Of a stretch of 64,000 nucleotides of DNA, positions 35,001 to 43,629 are shown in pieces (position 1 is the first letter of the stretch; each line of letters begins with the position of its first letter). This DNA comes from Pseudomonas sp. LS.1a (lineage in GTDB: Bacteria > Pseudomonadota > Gammaproteobacteria > Pseudomonadales > Pseudomonadaceae), in the NCBI RefSeq assembly GCF_022533585.1, contig NZ_CP092827.1, positions 3,512,001-3,576,000 on the forward strand. Reading direction: 5' to 3'. Under the pieces are notes generated by a model that was not told where the DNA came from, did no database searches, and saw nothing but the letters and a program-made list of their open reading frames with translations. A program made the position numbers and the translations under genes.

Positions 35001-35663
35001 TCAGCCTGCACCGCTGGCCCCGATCTCATCCATGAAATCCGCAAGAAACACTTCAAGCCGAGCATGGCGCTCAGCAGCCAGCCGAGCCCCTTCAGCAGTT
35101 TTAAAGCCTGACGCAAGCTTGAGCAGCTTGGTATGAAAGTGCTCGACCGTATACGCCTTGTCCTGATACTCCCTCCCCCATGCAGTGGGGTTCTCGAAAT
35201 CGTACAGCGCCGACCCCATTCGCCCGGAAACGTAAAAACACCGGGCGATACCCACTGCACCTATGGCGTCCAGGCGATCACTGTCCTGAAGAATCCTGGC
35301 CTCAAGGGTGAGTGGTTCGAAGCCAGCCGAGTAGCTGTGGGTTTTGACTGCATGCGCCACCTGTTCGATGCGCTGCAATGGCCAGCCCATATCAGCCAGG
35401 ATCGACGCCGCCCTTTGTGCGGATAGCGTTGACGCCTGCCCACGCAAGGGCGAGTTCTTTTCTACTGCGACACAGTCATGCAGCACCGTCGCTGCAAGCA
35501 GCACTTCCAGGTCGCCGCCTTCTACGCGCTGTATCCGTTGCGCGTTGACCCATACGCGATGGATGTGGGACAGGTCGTGGGAGCCATCTGGCTGGTCGGC
35601 CGGTAGGTACTTCAGCAGGTCAGCGGCAAAGCGCTGGAAAGGGGCAAAAGCTTCGATAGTCAT
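35001..35663 (-). CDS. HD-domain phosphohydrolase (YedJ-like)
   Basis: 220 residues. The HD metal motif is complete: H in 'GSHDLSHIHRVWVNA', HD in 'AATVLHDCVAVEKNSP' and D in 'ILQDSDRLDAIGAVGIARCF'. The layout matches the YedJ/YpgQ group of metal-dependent phosphohydrolases, which act on small phosphorylated compounds; the substrate is not defined. The adjacent gene at 35779 runs in the opposite direction. Confidence 0.9.
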   Translation of the reverse strand: MTIEAFAPFQRFAADLLKYLPADQPDGSHDLSHIHRVWVNAQRIQRVEGGDLEVLLAATVLHDCVAVEKNSPLRGQASTLSAQRAASILADMGWPLQRIEQVAHAVKTHSYSAGFEPLTLEARILQDSDRLDAIGAVGIARCFYVSGRMGSALYDFENPTAWGREYQDKAYTVEHFHTKLLKLASGFKTAEGARLAAERHARLEVFLADFMDEIGASGAG

Positions 35664-35778
35664 CTTGGGTACGTTCCATTTTCATCGCGCGACATCAAAT
35701 TGACACTACCCCACCAATTTGCAAACCTTCCCCACCGACAACATTCGGCCGAAAGATGCAGCCCTGGAAAAACAAGCG

Positions 35779-36576
35779 ATGGAAAGCAAGCAGCAACAAT
35801 TGATGAGCGCGTACCGCCAAGCGTTATCAGGCCTACCGCTGCATTGGCTGGACCGCAGCCGCGAGCACGAAGCGGATTTCAAGCACCTTTCAGGCTTGTT
35901 TCTGCCTGGTACGTCGCCGGAGTTTGAGCAGGCGGCAAAACGTATCATGGTTGTGGGCCGAGAAACGCGTCGTTGGGATGTTTTGACCGCCGATAAACCC
36001 TTCATTGATCTGGACGAGTACATCCAACGCGCCATGGCAATCCAGCAACGCCACTTGGCAAAGTACATCCAAGACAAAGCCGACCGAGGGGCCAGCTTCT
36101 TCAATTTTCTCCGCAAACTCCACCAGCCCGATCAATCCGTAGGTATCGCTTGGGCCAACCTCTTCAGCTTCGCATGGCAGAAAGGGTCACCCATGCGCTG
36201 GCGACATTTCGAAGACCTCGCGAAGGTATCCAAGCGCCTGCTCGAGGCGCAAATCGACGTACTTCGTCCTGACATAATCGTGTTTGCCAACGGCGCGAGC
36301 AGTGCCCACATCAGGCAGCAATTCTTCCCGCACAAAGGCGAACTCAGTGTTTGCAGCGACCTCGGTGATTACCGTACGCAAGGCATTCCGGTTAAACAGC
36401 TGTGGCGCTTCCGCCTGCATGACTCAATACAGTGCTATCGCATTCAGCACCCGAGCAGCGTCAGTGCCGGCTCACGCGCAGCACGGCACTTTCTTCTGGA
36501 CCAGATACTCCTTGGCAATCTGCCGAATGATCCAACCGTCGCGGCCTCGGCACGGTTGATGACGGAGCCACAGTAA
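35779..36576 (+). CDS. Uracil-DNA-glycosylase-like fold protein, second copy
   Basis: 265 residues from the ATG at 35779 (GGAAA upstream; the start at 35719 has none). 'RIMVVGRETRRWDVL' then 'LRPDIIVFANGASSAHIRQQFFP' and 'CYRIQHPSSVSAG' have the same arrangement as the protein at 30774: a strand plus GRE/CES turn, a central 'PDLIV/PDIIV', and a C-terminal H-P-S-S. Identity between the two is low. It precedes the JAMM gene by 51 nt in the same direction, and the two may form one unit. Confidence 0.55.
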   Translation: MESKQQQLMSAYRQALSGLPLHWLDRSREHEADFKHLSGLFLPGTSPEFEQAAKRIMVVGRETRRWDVLTADKPFIDLDEYIQRAMAIQQRHLAKYIQDKADRGASFFNFLRKLHQPDQSVGIAWANLFSFAWQKGSPMRWRHFEDLAKVSKRLLEAQIDVLRPDIIVFANGASSAHIRQQFFPHKGELSVCSDLGDYRTQGIPVKQLWRFRLHDSIQCYRIQHPSSVSAGSRAARHFLLDQILLGNLPNDPTVAASARLMTEPQ

Positions 36577-36627
36577 CGCTGCGCCGAGAGGCGCTCCAAC
36601 AGACGATCGACTAACCCCAGGCTACCC

Positions 36628-37326
36628 ATGGTCAACTCAGTAGTATCGATATCCGAACAAGCATTCTTCAGCATCGTCACCTCTGCGCTGGAGGCATACA
36701 AAGTCGAGCATCTGCTCGAAAACGGCGACTTCGCAGCGCGGGTTGAAACCTACGGACACCTATGGGGTTACGCTCAGAAATCCATAGGCGCGCAAACCAT
36801 GTATCGCGTGGTTTGGGCAGACACTTGCACCTCTGTCACCCGAGACCAAGGGTCGATTTCCTACGGCGATGCGCCGCAGGAAATCAAACAAAGCTTCATC
36901 GATACGTTCTTCCCGGAGGTCACGTTCCTCGGCGATTATCATAGCCACCCGTACAGCTACCAGGATGATGAGATAAAGACGGAGCTGGAGCTGGAGCGAG
37001 GGGGCTACTATCGCTTCTCGGATGCCGACTTCCGCTCGGTGAAACAGCAGCAGGATGACGGGCTGGATTATCGGGTCGGGCTGGTAGCGACCGTTTTTGA
37101 ACGGGACGAAAAGGTCAAGCGGGCGCTGAAGATTCTGGATGGCGAGAGTGCCCTGAGGTTTCAGGTCGGGTCCATGACGATCTGGCTCAAAGCCTACGTG
37201 TGGACAGAGGACGAAAACCTCAAATTCAGGCGCAAGGCGGATCGCATGGTGCGCCTTGTATGCCCAAGTTTGAACGTGTTCGCCGGGATGCGGGATGGCT
37301 GGGCTGGGCTTCCACCACAAAACTAG
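36628..37326 (+). CDS. JAB/MPN (JAMM) metalloprotease-like protein
   Basis: 232 residues. JAMM zinc residues can be read: E40 in 'ETYGHLWGYAQ' (the E-T-x-G-x-L-x-G form), H105-x-H107 in 'GDYHSHPYS' and S131-x-x-D134 in 'RFSDADF'. The usual seven-residue gap between H-x-H and S is expanded to 23, so there is an insertion. JAMM enzymes remove ubiquitin-like proteins or process peptides. No ubiquitin-like, E1 or E2 partner is nearby, so the role is unclear; a defence function is inference. Confidence 0.8.
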   Translation: MVNSVVSISEQAFFSIVTSALEAYKVEHLLENGDFAARVETYGHLWGYAQKSIGAQTMYRVVWADTCTSVTRDQGSISYGDAPQEIKQSFIDTFFPEVTFLGDYHSHPYSYQDDEIKTELELERGGYYRFSDADFRSVKQQQDDGLDYRVGLVATVFERDEKVKRALKILDGESALRFQVGSMTIWLKAYVWTEDENLKFRRKADRMVRLVCPSLNVFAGMRDGWAGLPPQN

Positions 37327-37690
37327 AAAGGCGCTTGGTACCTCTTCGTGTTTGGAATAACGTACTTACCTGGTGTCCCACTTGGGCTGGATGGCGGTGC
37401 AGCAGCTGATCAGCTGTTTGGGCAGGTCCCCCCGGCGAGCTGATCGACACCGCTGTATAGCCAAGCACCTGAGTACAGCTTAGAAGCGGAGTCGTCGATG
37501 ACCATAGCGGGATTCAGGGATAAATGGGTGACGAGTTTTTTGAGAGCCTTGATCCATTAACCGAGCAGCTAGCGTTGCATGCTGTCATGGGTGGACGTGC
37601 AAAAAATCAGAATTAAGCCCTTCCTTGTAGGCCATTTCCCAAAGATACTCCCTGCGCCTGTTTTTCGTTGCACATGCAAATCGTGAGTCC
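37327..37690. other. Intergenic, nothing recognised
   Basis: About 360 nt between the JAMM gene and the structured leader. Short open frames occur in several phases, but none has a ribosome site or family resemblance. Confidence 0.45.
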
Positions 37691-37727
37691 TAGTCTCGAC
37701 CCGTCGCTGCCAATTCAGCGACCGGTT

Positions 37728-37860
37728 TTGACAGGCCGTCGATTGTTGTCCGTGTGCATACGCTTATGGCGGCTGTACGTGCGGGCACCCTCGTGTGCGC
37801 CGAGTGCCAACAATCTCGGTCTGTCAACCCGCGTACAGCTGCCACCCTCCCGTTTGACAG
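37728..37860 (+). ncRNA. Structured leader RNA of the DUF6124 gene (candidate cis-regulator)
   Basis: Several long complementary pairs lie in ~130 nt before the gene. TTGACAGGCC (37728-37737) pairs with GGTCTGTCAA (37818-37827). GATTGTTG (37741-37748) pairs with CAACAATC (37808-37815). GGCGGCTGTACG..CGGG (37768-37785) pairs with CCCGCGTACAGCTGCC (37828-37843). CCGAG pairs with CTCGG (37800/37815). The third pairing crosses the first two, so the RNA forms either a pseudoknot or two exclusive folds. A second TTGACAG at 37854-37860 competes for the first stem's 3' arm. I recall similar sequence upstream of related small Pseudomonas genes, but cannot name the motif. Confidence 0.65.
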
Positions 37861-37899
37861 CGAGGTGGATAGCAGCTCAACCATTGTTGGAGCGTAAGC

Positions 37900-38142
37900 A
37901 TGCTGAAGATAATCCCAGATCCACCCCAAAATACTCTTTGCCTTGAAGATACCCTGATCCAAGCTACGGATTACGCGCTATGCGCGGCGACCGTTGTGCA
38001 TCAGGCAATGCTGCTGCAGCCCAAGTCACCAGCGTCGATTTTGATGATGACCTCAATGCATGAACTGGAGACTCTGCGAGCTTTGCTTGAGTCCGCGCTT
38101 GTCCAGGTGCAGATGCCCACTGAGCCTAGGACTTTGCACTAA
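37900..38142 (+). CDS. DUF6124-family small protein
   Basis: 80 residues. The start 'MLKIIPDPPQNT' and the following 'LIQATDYALCAATVVHQAMLLQPKSPASILMMTSMHELETLRALLESAL' match the 'MFK-x-T-P-N-P-P' small-protein family frequent in P. putida. Function is unknown. It is soluble and helical. The structured leader ends 40 nt before the ATG and probably controls its expression. Confidence 0.8.
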   Translation: MLKIIPDPPQNTLCLEDTLIQATDYALCAATVVHQAMLLQPKSPASILMMTSMHELETLRALLESALVQVQMPTEPRTLH

Positions 38143-38283
38143 GGCTTCATTGATGTGTCGCCTTGGCTACCCCTATCGCCGGCACGGCGGGCTCCCACAA
38201 AGGTCTGAGCTGCGCCACAGATCTCGAGGCCTGTGCAGTACCTGTGGGAGCAACTGTCTTGCTCAATTTCTAAAAGCTGGCGC

Positions 38284-38374
38284 GCCCCCTGTGGGAGCGG
38301 GCTTGCCCGCGAACACGGGCGAAGCCCGTGCCATCCACCGCGGTGTCGTCTCGCGGGTAACCCGCTCCCACAGG
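38284..38374. repeat. Paired REP element abutting the IS110 element
   Basis: gtgggagcgggcttgcccgcg ... cgcgggtaacccgctcccac inverted pair with a cacgggcgaagcccgtg centre. It ends at 38374, two bases before the transposase stop codon, so the element boundary is at or within the REP. An extra unpaired 'cctgtgggagc' half is at ~38242. IS110-family elements of P. putida are known to use REPs as targets. Confidence 0.85.
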
Positions 38375-38375
38375 A

Positions 38376-39335
38376 TCACGCTGTGATTTGCGCCATGTTT
38401 TCAGGCTGCGGTAAGTCATCCCGCCACGGCGTGCCCGTTCTGAGCATCGCATTGAGGCGCACGATGAAGATTCTCATGCAGGCTACAAGCGCAACCTTGG
38501 CAAGTTTCCCTCGCCCACGCAGCGCCTCATATCGGGCTTTGAGCGTTGGATTATGTTTCACCGCTACCAGGCACGCCATGTACAGCGCACGCCTGACCTC
38601 AAATCGGCCTCCTGAGATAAAGCGCTTGCCCACGGACTTTCCGCTGTCGTGATTGAAGGGGGCCACACCGACCAAAGAGGCTATTTCCCGGGACTCCACG
38701 TGCCCCAGTTCCGGCAAGAGCGCTACCAGCTTGGTCGCGGTTACCATCCCGATGCCTTTGACTTCGTCCAGTTTGGCTATCCGTTCATCGCTGAGCACTG
38801 TGGCCTGCCGCTTGATCGCTTGCTCCACCAACTTTATCTGCGATGCAAAGTGCTGAAGATTGGTTTTCAGGAAATTGGCGACCATTGCTGACTGGGCCTG
38901 CTTCAGGCGCCGCCGATCGTCATCTCGCTGTTGGACCAGGCGATCACGCTGCTGAAGGAGTTCTCGTAACAGGGCCCTTTCAGGGCTTGTTTTCAGGGTT
39001 GGCTTGTCAGGAATGACCTCAGCGAAATGGGCCAGCACTGCGGCGTCGATGGCATCGGTCTTGGCCTTGATGCCCAAGGAATCCGCGAACGATCTGGCTC
39101 GCTTGGGGTTCACGCGTATGACCTTGTAGCTGGCGTTCTGGAGAAAGCGCATGACATCAAGCTCGTAGCCGCCTGTAGCTTCCAGAAGGATGCGCTTGAT
39201 GCTGAGCCCTCGAAGGCTCTTCACCAGTTCCTCAAAGCCCGCTGGATCATTGCGCACGCTGATCCTGATGCCCTGGGGCCGCACCAGTGCATCAAGGGAA
39301 AGACTGGAAACATCGATACCCAAGAAGGAAGCCAT
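38376..39335 (-). CDS. IS110-family transposase/recombinase
   Basis: 319 residues from the ATG at 39335 with GGAGG eight nt upstream (a TTG two codons earlier is open). The N-terminal DEDD RuvC-like domain is intact: D in 'FLGIDVSS', E in 'LEATGGYE', D-x-x-D in 'KAKTDAIDAAVLA'. A central coiled coil (residues ~115-170) leads to the C-terminal domain with 'DEVKGIGMVTATKLVALLPELG', 'EIASLVGVAPFNHDSGK' and 'RFISGGRFEVRRALYMA', containing the catalytic Ser region. It appears complete and possibly active. Its closest known relatives are the ISPpu9/ISPpu10 type. Confidence 0.93.
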   Translation of the reverse strand: MASFLGIDVSSLSLDALVRPQGIRISVRNDPAGFEELVKSLRGLSIKRILLEATGGYELDVMRFLQNASYKVIRVNPKRARSFADSLGIKAKTDAIDAAVLAHFAEVIPDKPTLKTSPERALLRELLQQRDRLVQQRDDDRRRLKQAQSAMVANFLKTNLQHFASQIKLVEQAIKRQATVLSDERIAKLDEVKGIGMVTATKLVALLPELGHVESREIASLVGVAPFNHDSGKSVGKRFISGGRFEVRRALYMACLVAVKHNPTLKARYEALRGRGKLAKVALVACMRIFIVRLNAMLRTGTPWRDDLPQPENMAQITA

Positions 39336-39364
39336 CGCCAAAACCTCCTAGACTCAACAGTGTG

Positions 39365-39540
39365 AGAGAGCTTTGGCTTGGCCCACGCTTGTGGTTCGAG
39401 ATTAGGCCCTCATCCAACTGTTCGGGCTCTCGCCAAAGTGGAACGGTGAATGGCAGCTTGTGCTCCCACACGTGCTCAAGGCACCTCTGGCATTCAGCTT
39501 GCCATTCACCGCTCTCACTCCAGATTCTAATCCCCTCTCA
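39365..39540 (-). ncRNA. Candidate bridge RNA of the IS110 element
   Basis: It lies upstream of the transposase gene and on the same strand. A perfect 12-bp stem, CGGTGAATGGCA (39444-39455) with TGCCATTCACCG (39500-39511), closes a 44-nt region containing a smaller GTGC..GCAC hairpin (39472-39484) and internal loops. This is the position and style of the IS621-type bridge RNA, whose loops pair with target and donor DNA. The ends of the transcript and the loop roles are inference. Confidence 0.55.
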
Positions 39541-39606
39541 AGACACAAGCTGGCTTACCGGCGATGAGGCCAGACTAGGCACTAGATATTTCGGGGAGAA
39601 TGAACA

Positions 39607-39876
39607 ATGACCACAGAAGAAACCAAATTCACCGTCGGCAAAACCACCTTCTACCAAGGGGCAAACCAGACCCATCCTCTGTTTCGTATTGAAGCCGGCA
39701 TCCCTTGCCAGAGCGCCCGCGAACAGGCCTCGGAACTGATGGGCTACGCACGGGATATGACCCTGGATGGCTTGATGGAAGACAAACCCCAACTGATCTG
39801 GGCCTCGCACTACCTCTGCGCTTTGGCCAAGGCGCTGATGGATGATGCCGAGTTGGGAATGATGAAAAACCCTTGA
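39607..39876 (+). CDS. DUF3077-family small protein
   Basis: 89 residues with GGGAG before the ATG. It has the typical form 'TFYQGANQTHPLFRIEAGIPCQSAREQASELMGYARDMTLDGLM...WASHYLCALAKALMDDAE'. The function is unknown. This is a Pseudomonas multi-copy family. It is soluble and mostly helical. It follows the IS110 element and may be the former neighbour of the REP. Confidence 0.85.
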   Translation: MTTEETKFTVGKTTFYQGANQTHPLFRIEAGIPCQSAREQASELMGYARDMTLDGLMEDKPQLIWASHYLCALAKALMDDAELGMMKNP

Positions 39877-39972
39877 AAACTCCCGTCCCCACAGGAGCAG
39901 AACAAGCCGCCCCTGCACTATCGCACCTGCCATGACTTACGCAGTCTCTGCAGGAGCCCCTAGGTCGCGAAA

Positions 39973-39989
39973 GGGCCGCAAAGCGGCCC
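39973..39989 (+). terminator. Hairpin after the DUF3077 gene
   Basis: Perfect GGGCCGC-AAA-GCGGCCC hairpin between two convergent genes, of the same kind as at 3445 and 7472. No T run. Confidence 0.45.
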
Positions 39990-40112
39990 CAGCAATCCAA
40001 GCCCCCAGCGCAACTTGTACCGCCCTTAATAGACCAGCTAAGTATGCGCATGACCGTTACCGGCCATGTGGTGACCTACGGCCGCCACCTGCCTTATGCC
40101 GGCGCAAACCTT

Positions 40113-40874
40113 TCATGGGGCAGATTCAATGGACATCGCATCTTCGAAAACCGCCGCCACAGTTTCCTCAAGCTGCTCTGCATCCAGATAAGCCAGATCG
40201 ATCACCTCGTTACGAATACGAAGAATCTTTATAGCTCTGCGCATGATGTCCTCCATTGTGCCTTTTTCTATTTCGATTGCCGCCCTCATCCAGCCCTCCG
40301 CCACAGCTGTCGCAAGTCGCTGGGAGCTGGCAATGGAGGGCCTTTCAAATATCTGTACCATCGCATCCTCGGGTAGTGCTTTAACCAGACCCCAGCGGTC
40401 AGGATGGTCCTCTCCACGATCAAGCCCCTTACCGCGCATCCAGAGCCGCTGAAACGTATTTCGGTTCCCACCGGCAAACCGGCTACGACTTTCACCCGGG
40501 AAGCGCCATACCACCAGATCAGGCACAATGACAGTCGCAAGAAATGCCCAAACATCATTCCTTAGCGCTTCGCCACTGGACAGTGCTGACGCCTGCGCAA
40601 GGTAGATCGTCGCCTCCTGATCGAACTCCGCCTTGGCGCTTTGGCTCACTACGCGAGGAAATCCTGCGCTTTGTGCGATCTCTTTGAGGCCTTGCCCGAG
40701 ATCCAAAGCGGCCTTGCCCGATTTGTAACCACCGCTGGGAGCAAACGACAATACGTCCGAATAATCCGACAGGATATTCAGAGTAGATCGAGTATTTACG
40801 CCTGTCTCATGAAATCGTCCGAGGGCGGTATCCACACCTATTGGCTTCAGGCGAGGTAATAGTGCGACAGTCAT
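40113..40874 (-). CDS. DUF6339-like protein, last gene of the MORC-type operon
   Basis: 253 residues, soluble. I believe it is the DUF6339 protein found next to Z1/PD-(D/E)XK/GHKL genes; this is from gene order and general look (VVWRFPGESRSRFAGGNRNTFQRLWMRGKGLDRG... near the middle). The many Trp/Arg residues there suggest nucleic-acid contact, but no catalytic motif is seen. It shares one base with the stop of the upstream gene. Confidence 0.65.
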   Translation of the reverse strand: MTVALLPRLKPIGVDTALGRFHETGVNTRSTLNILSDYSDVLSFAPSGGYKSGKAALDLGQGLKEIAQSAGFPRVVSQSAKAEFDQEATIYLAQASALSSGEALRNDVWAFLATVIVPDLVVWRFPGESRSRFAGGNRNTFQRLWMRGKGLDRGEDHPDRWGLVKALPEDAMVQIFERPSIASSQRLATAVAEGWMRAAIEIEKGTMEDIMRRAIKILRIRNEVIDLAYLDAEQLEETVAAVFEDAMSIESAP

Positions 40875-41782
40875 TATTCTTCGCCCCCTAACTCGGCAGC
40901 TGCCAAAATCGATGCATGAAAACGGCCGGGAAAGCTTCGACGCAAGACGCTGATACTTTGGCGGTTCTGCCCACTAAAAGCGGTTTCGATCCAGATACGG
41001 GTCTGTTGTCCGATGGATCCCTCTTCAAAACTTACCAAAAAATCATCCTCACTCTCTTGATCAAGCGCGGTAGTAATCATTTGTGTCATGACATCAGCTA
41101 CGATCGCTTGAAGCAAAAGCCGGTCTCCGTCCACAAAGCGCTGCGCGACCTCCTCTATGTCAGCGTTCACGTAGAGCCGCACATTGCCCCCGAAGTCGGC
41201 ATGAAAGTTTGACGGGTCCCACTGTACATACCAAGGAGCGTTCTGCTCAGGCATACCCTGAAAGCTGTCAGTGAAACTCGTGAGCTCGATCGGAAAGCGC
41301 GATCCGCCACCATCCTCGATGAGGACGCGCAGATCCGTATGCCAAAGCTTCGCCCCTTTGAACCGGGGTGATAACTGATTCCCTGATGCAGTGGGCCCAT
41401 CGAGGAGAATTCTGACTTCAAGATAAAGCTGGGATGAGAGCGTATGCCCTGCAAGTGTCGCTTCGAGACGTACACAGGTTTCGTCACTATCAAGAATTTT
41501 TATGCACGCATTGTGGGTTACGCGAGGAAGCGACCCTGCGCCGGTCCCAACCACGAGCACTGCGGCAAGCTTGAGTGAAGCAGGGTCGAGAGCCAGATCC
41601 AAAGCAGCCTGATCAATGTCAACAGTGACATCCACTCCGACCTCCAGATCTTTCTCGTAGTCCCAGTCCTCCAGGATTTCGCCAAGAGGAAACCGCGGCT
41701 GACCTGGTTCACCGATCGTCCAACCATTTAGCACAACAGAGTCATCGGAAAGTGTGAGAAATGGCAGAGCAATTCTTCTCAT
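40874..41782 (-). CDS. Unknown protein in the MORC-type operon
   Basis: 302 residues, no recognised family, no membrane helix. The middle looks beta-rich (LDLALDPASLKLAAVLVVGTGAG...CVRLEATLAGHTLSSQLYLEVRILLDG), with ~100 helical residues at the C-terminus. Its ATG overlaps the GHKL stop (ATGA) and its end abuts the DUF6339-like gene, so its translation is coupled to both. It is likely a structural partner of the ATPase. Confidence 0.65.
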   Translation of the reverse strand: MRRIALPFLTLSDDSVVLNGWTIGEPGQPRFPLGEILEDWDYEKDLEVGVDVTVDIDQAALDLALDPASLKLAAVLVVGTGAGSLPRVTHNACIKILDSDETCVRLEATLAGHTLSSQLYLEVRILLDGPTASGNQLSPRFKGAKLWHTDLRVLIEDGGGSRFPIELTSFTDSFQGMPEQNAPWYVQWDPSNFHADFGGNVRLYVNADIEEVAQRFVDGDRLLLQAIVADVMTQMITTALDQESEDDFLVSFEEGSIGQQTRIWIETAFSGQNRQSISVLRRSFPGRFHASILAAAELGGEE

Positions 41783-43629
41783 TGATCACCCTCCTTTACA
41801 AAAGCCAAGCGTACTCCGACGGCGGCATGAACTGTACTTAACACCCGAATAGTCACAATACCACTCTGCTTGCCCACTTCCAGAGTATCGCCACAGGCTA
41901 CTTTCTGCGAACCGTCCAGATCCATCTTCAATACCCTGGATCCAAATCCAGGTGGAAGGTCCTTGCTGTCCGTCATCCCACCATCTGCGATGAGTCTTGC
42001 TTCAGCAAGCAATTTAAGATGCTCATCTCTCTCGTCGTTACGCAGTTCGGCTTCAAAAACCGCACATGGCTGATCATTTTCGTCAATTTCAAGTCGCAAA
42101 AACCTGGGCACAGACACGGATAGGTCATCACACTTGCGGGGTGTACGAGAATTAGCTGTGGTTGGTTTGCCTGGTCCTTTACCCGAAACAGCATCCAGAA
42201 AATTTCCCAGTCTGGCTGCAGTCTTCGCTAGCGAGGGACCTTTGGTTCTTTCGCTCGCAACAATCGTCGAGGTCGGGGAAGCGTAGGTTTGGGCATGATG
42301 GTCAAGACGTTTCAGTGCAATCCTGACCATTGACTTCGCGTCTGAGCCAGGGAGCATGTCAGGCACCCAATCATCATGCGCAGGGGGCTCCGCCTTTGCG
42401 AAGGCTTCTTCTACTGATTTCTCATCCGAACAGATGAAAACGCCCGCCCATTCGTAGCGCGTATCCGGGAACGGTGCACCGCTTATATATTTGACGACGA
42501 GTTCCACAGGCCGCATCACCGCGATGTGGCTCGCCTGATGGGGCACCTTGGAATCGTCATGAAGGGCTACTGCAGAGCGGGTAGCACGCATCCCCCTCTT
42601 GAGCGCGAGAGCCCCTAGGGGTTTGTACGGCTTGTCCCGTTGTATCCGAATGATATCGCCGTCAACATTGCGATGCTCGGCAATGGCAGCAGAAAATAAA
42701 TCTAGCGGTGGAAACTGCTCGGGTCGAGGAATGGGGACTTCGGTTTGCTCTATGAATAACCGAATATCCAGTTTCCTCTCCACTGGAGTCGTCTGCGTGA
42801 GTCGAGGCCAGAAGTTCCAGAGTATCGTCTCGATAATCTCATCCGCGACTGTGCGTGCCCCCTCGGCCACGTAGGGGTCAAGGATCATGACTGTCGTACC
42901 AGTCAGGAGGTGCGCACGTGCCGGCATGCCCAAGCATGCTGCAAGCTCTTCAGCTATTCCGCCTGTGGCCGGGTCGATACCGCCTTCGTTATCTTTGATA
43001 CCCCACCAGTGGCGCCCGGTGAAACGTTTTCTCCTGCCGTCCGATGCAATGGCGTCAAAAGCACTGCCGAGGTGACAACCCATGAACCTTCTCGTCTGGG
43101 TGCCGCTCGCGGTGGTTTGTGTATCGACAAGAATAGTGGAGCAGGCGCTCATCGCGTAAAGGGAGCTTTTGCCATACCCGTATGTACCTCCCCCATTATG
43201 GGTATCCCGCGCAACACCGACATTTCGCAGGAAATTCACGAAATCTAGCGCTTCGTCACCTTCTGCAACGGCATCACCTGACGTCGGACCGCCTAATCCA
43301 GTGGTATTGAAGTCGCAGATCTCCAAAACCTTCAGATCGGACTTCCCTAGGGTCTCCTGGATGGCCCCTGCAGTTTCGTCGCAAGCGATTTGATCGGATA
43401 GCACTTGGTTTAGGAGAAACCTCAACTGCTCCGATGTCAGCGTGCGATAGCGGACATGGATGGTGGGGCCTTTTCCCAGACGCCCCGCATCGATGCTGTT
43501 CTGAATGGATTCCCGCAGCACTGTCTGCAAAAGATCCTGTGCAGGGCAGCCAAGCAATTTTTTGAAGCCGTCGGCGGCGATATTACCGGTGCGCGCGAAT
43601 GGTTCGCTGAAGAGTTCCAACAGGCTCAT
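41779..43629 (-). CDS. GHKL ATPase, MORC/MutL-like
   Basis: 616 residues from the ATG at 43629, which overlaps the nuclease stop as ATGA. The N-terminal Bergerat fold is clear: N-box E40 and N44 in 'TVLRESIQNSIDA', the G1 Asp (D106) in 'EICDFNTTGLGG', and the ATP-lid 'GGGTYGYGKSSLYAMS' (146-161). The C-terminal ~330 residues carry no histidine-kinase transmitter, so this is a MORC/MutL-like conformational ATPase. Such proteins are described by comparative genomics in restriction-like operons with Z1 and DUF4420 proteins. Confidence 0.85.
   Translation of the reverse strand: MSLLELFSEPFARTGNIAADGFKKLLGCPAQDLLQTVLRESIQNSIDAGRLGKGPTIHVRYRTLTSEQLRFLLNQVLSDQIACDETAGAIQETLGKSDLKVLEICDFNTTGLGGPTSGDAVAEGDEALDFVNFLRNVGVARDTHNGGGTYGYGKSSLYAMSACSTILVDTQTTASGTQTRRFMGCHLGSAFDAIASDGRRKRFTGRHWWGIKDNEGGIDPATGGIAEELAACLGMPARAHLLTGTTVMILDPYVAEGARTVADEIIETILWNFWPRLTQTTPVERKLDIRLFIEQTEVPIPRPEQFPPLDLFSAAIAEHRNVDGDIIRIQRDKPYKPLGALALKRGMRATRSAVALHDDSKVPHQASHIAVMRPVELVVKYISGAPFPDTRYEWAGVFICSDEKSVEEAFAKAEPPAHDDWVPDMLPGSDAKSMVRIALKRLDHHAQTYASPTSTIVASERTKGPSLAKTAARLGNFLDAVSGKGPGKPTTANSRTPRKCDDLSVSVPRFLRLEIDENDQPCAVFEAELRNDERDEHLKLLAEARLIADGGMTDSKDLPPGFGSRVLKMDLDGSQKVACGDTLEVGKQSGIVTIRVLSTVHAAVGVRLAFVKEGDQ

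Larger units (their letters stand above)
38376..39545 (-). mobile_element. IS110-family insertion sequence (limits approximate)
   Basis: It consists of the DEDD transposase gene plus a ~200-nt structured non-coding 5' region. The right limit lies beside the REP at 38374; the left limit was set where the structure ends (~39545) and is not certain. No terminal inverted repeats are seen, as expected for the IS110 group. The layout with the non-coding part upstream of the gene fits IS110 rather than IS1111 subgroup. Confidence 0.7.

Noticed and set aside
37690..37962. 90-codon minus-strand frame over the structured leader
   Set aside because: It covers the leader RNA and the start of the DUF6124 gene; its residues mirror the palindromic DNA.
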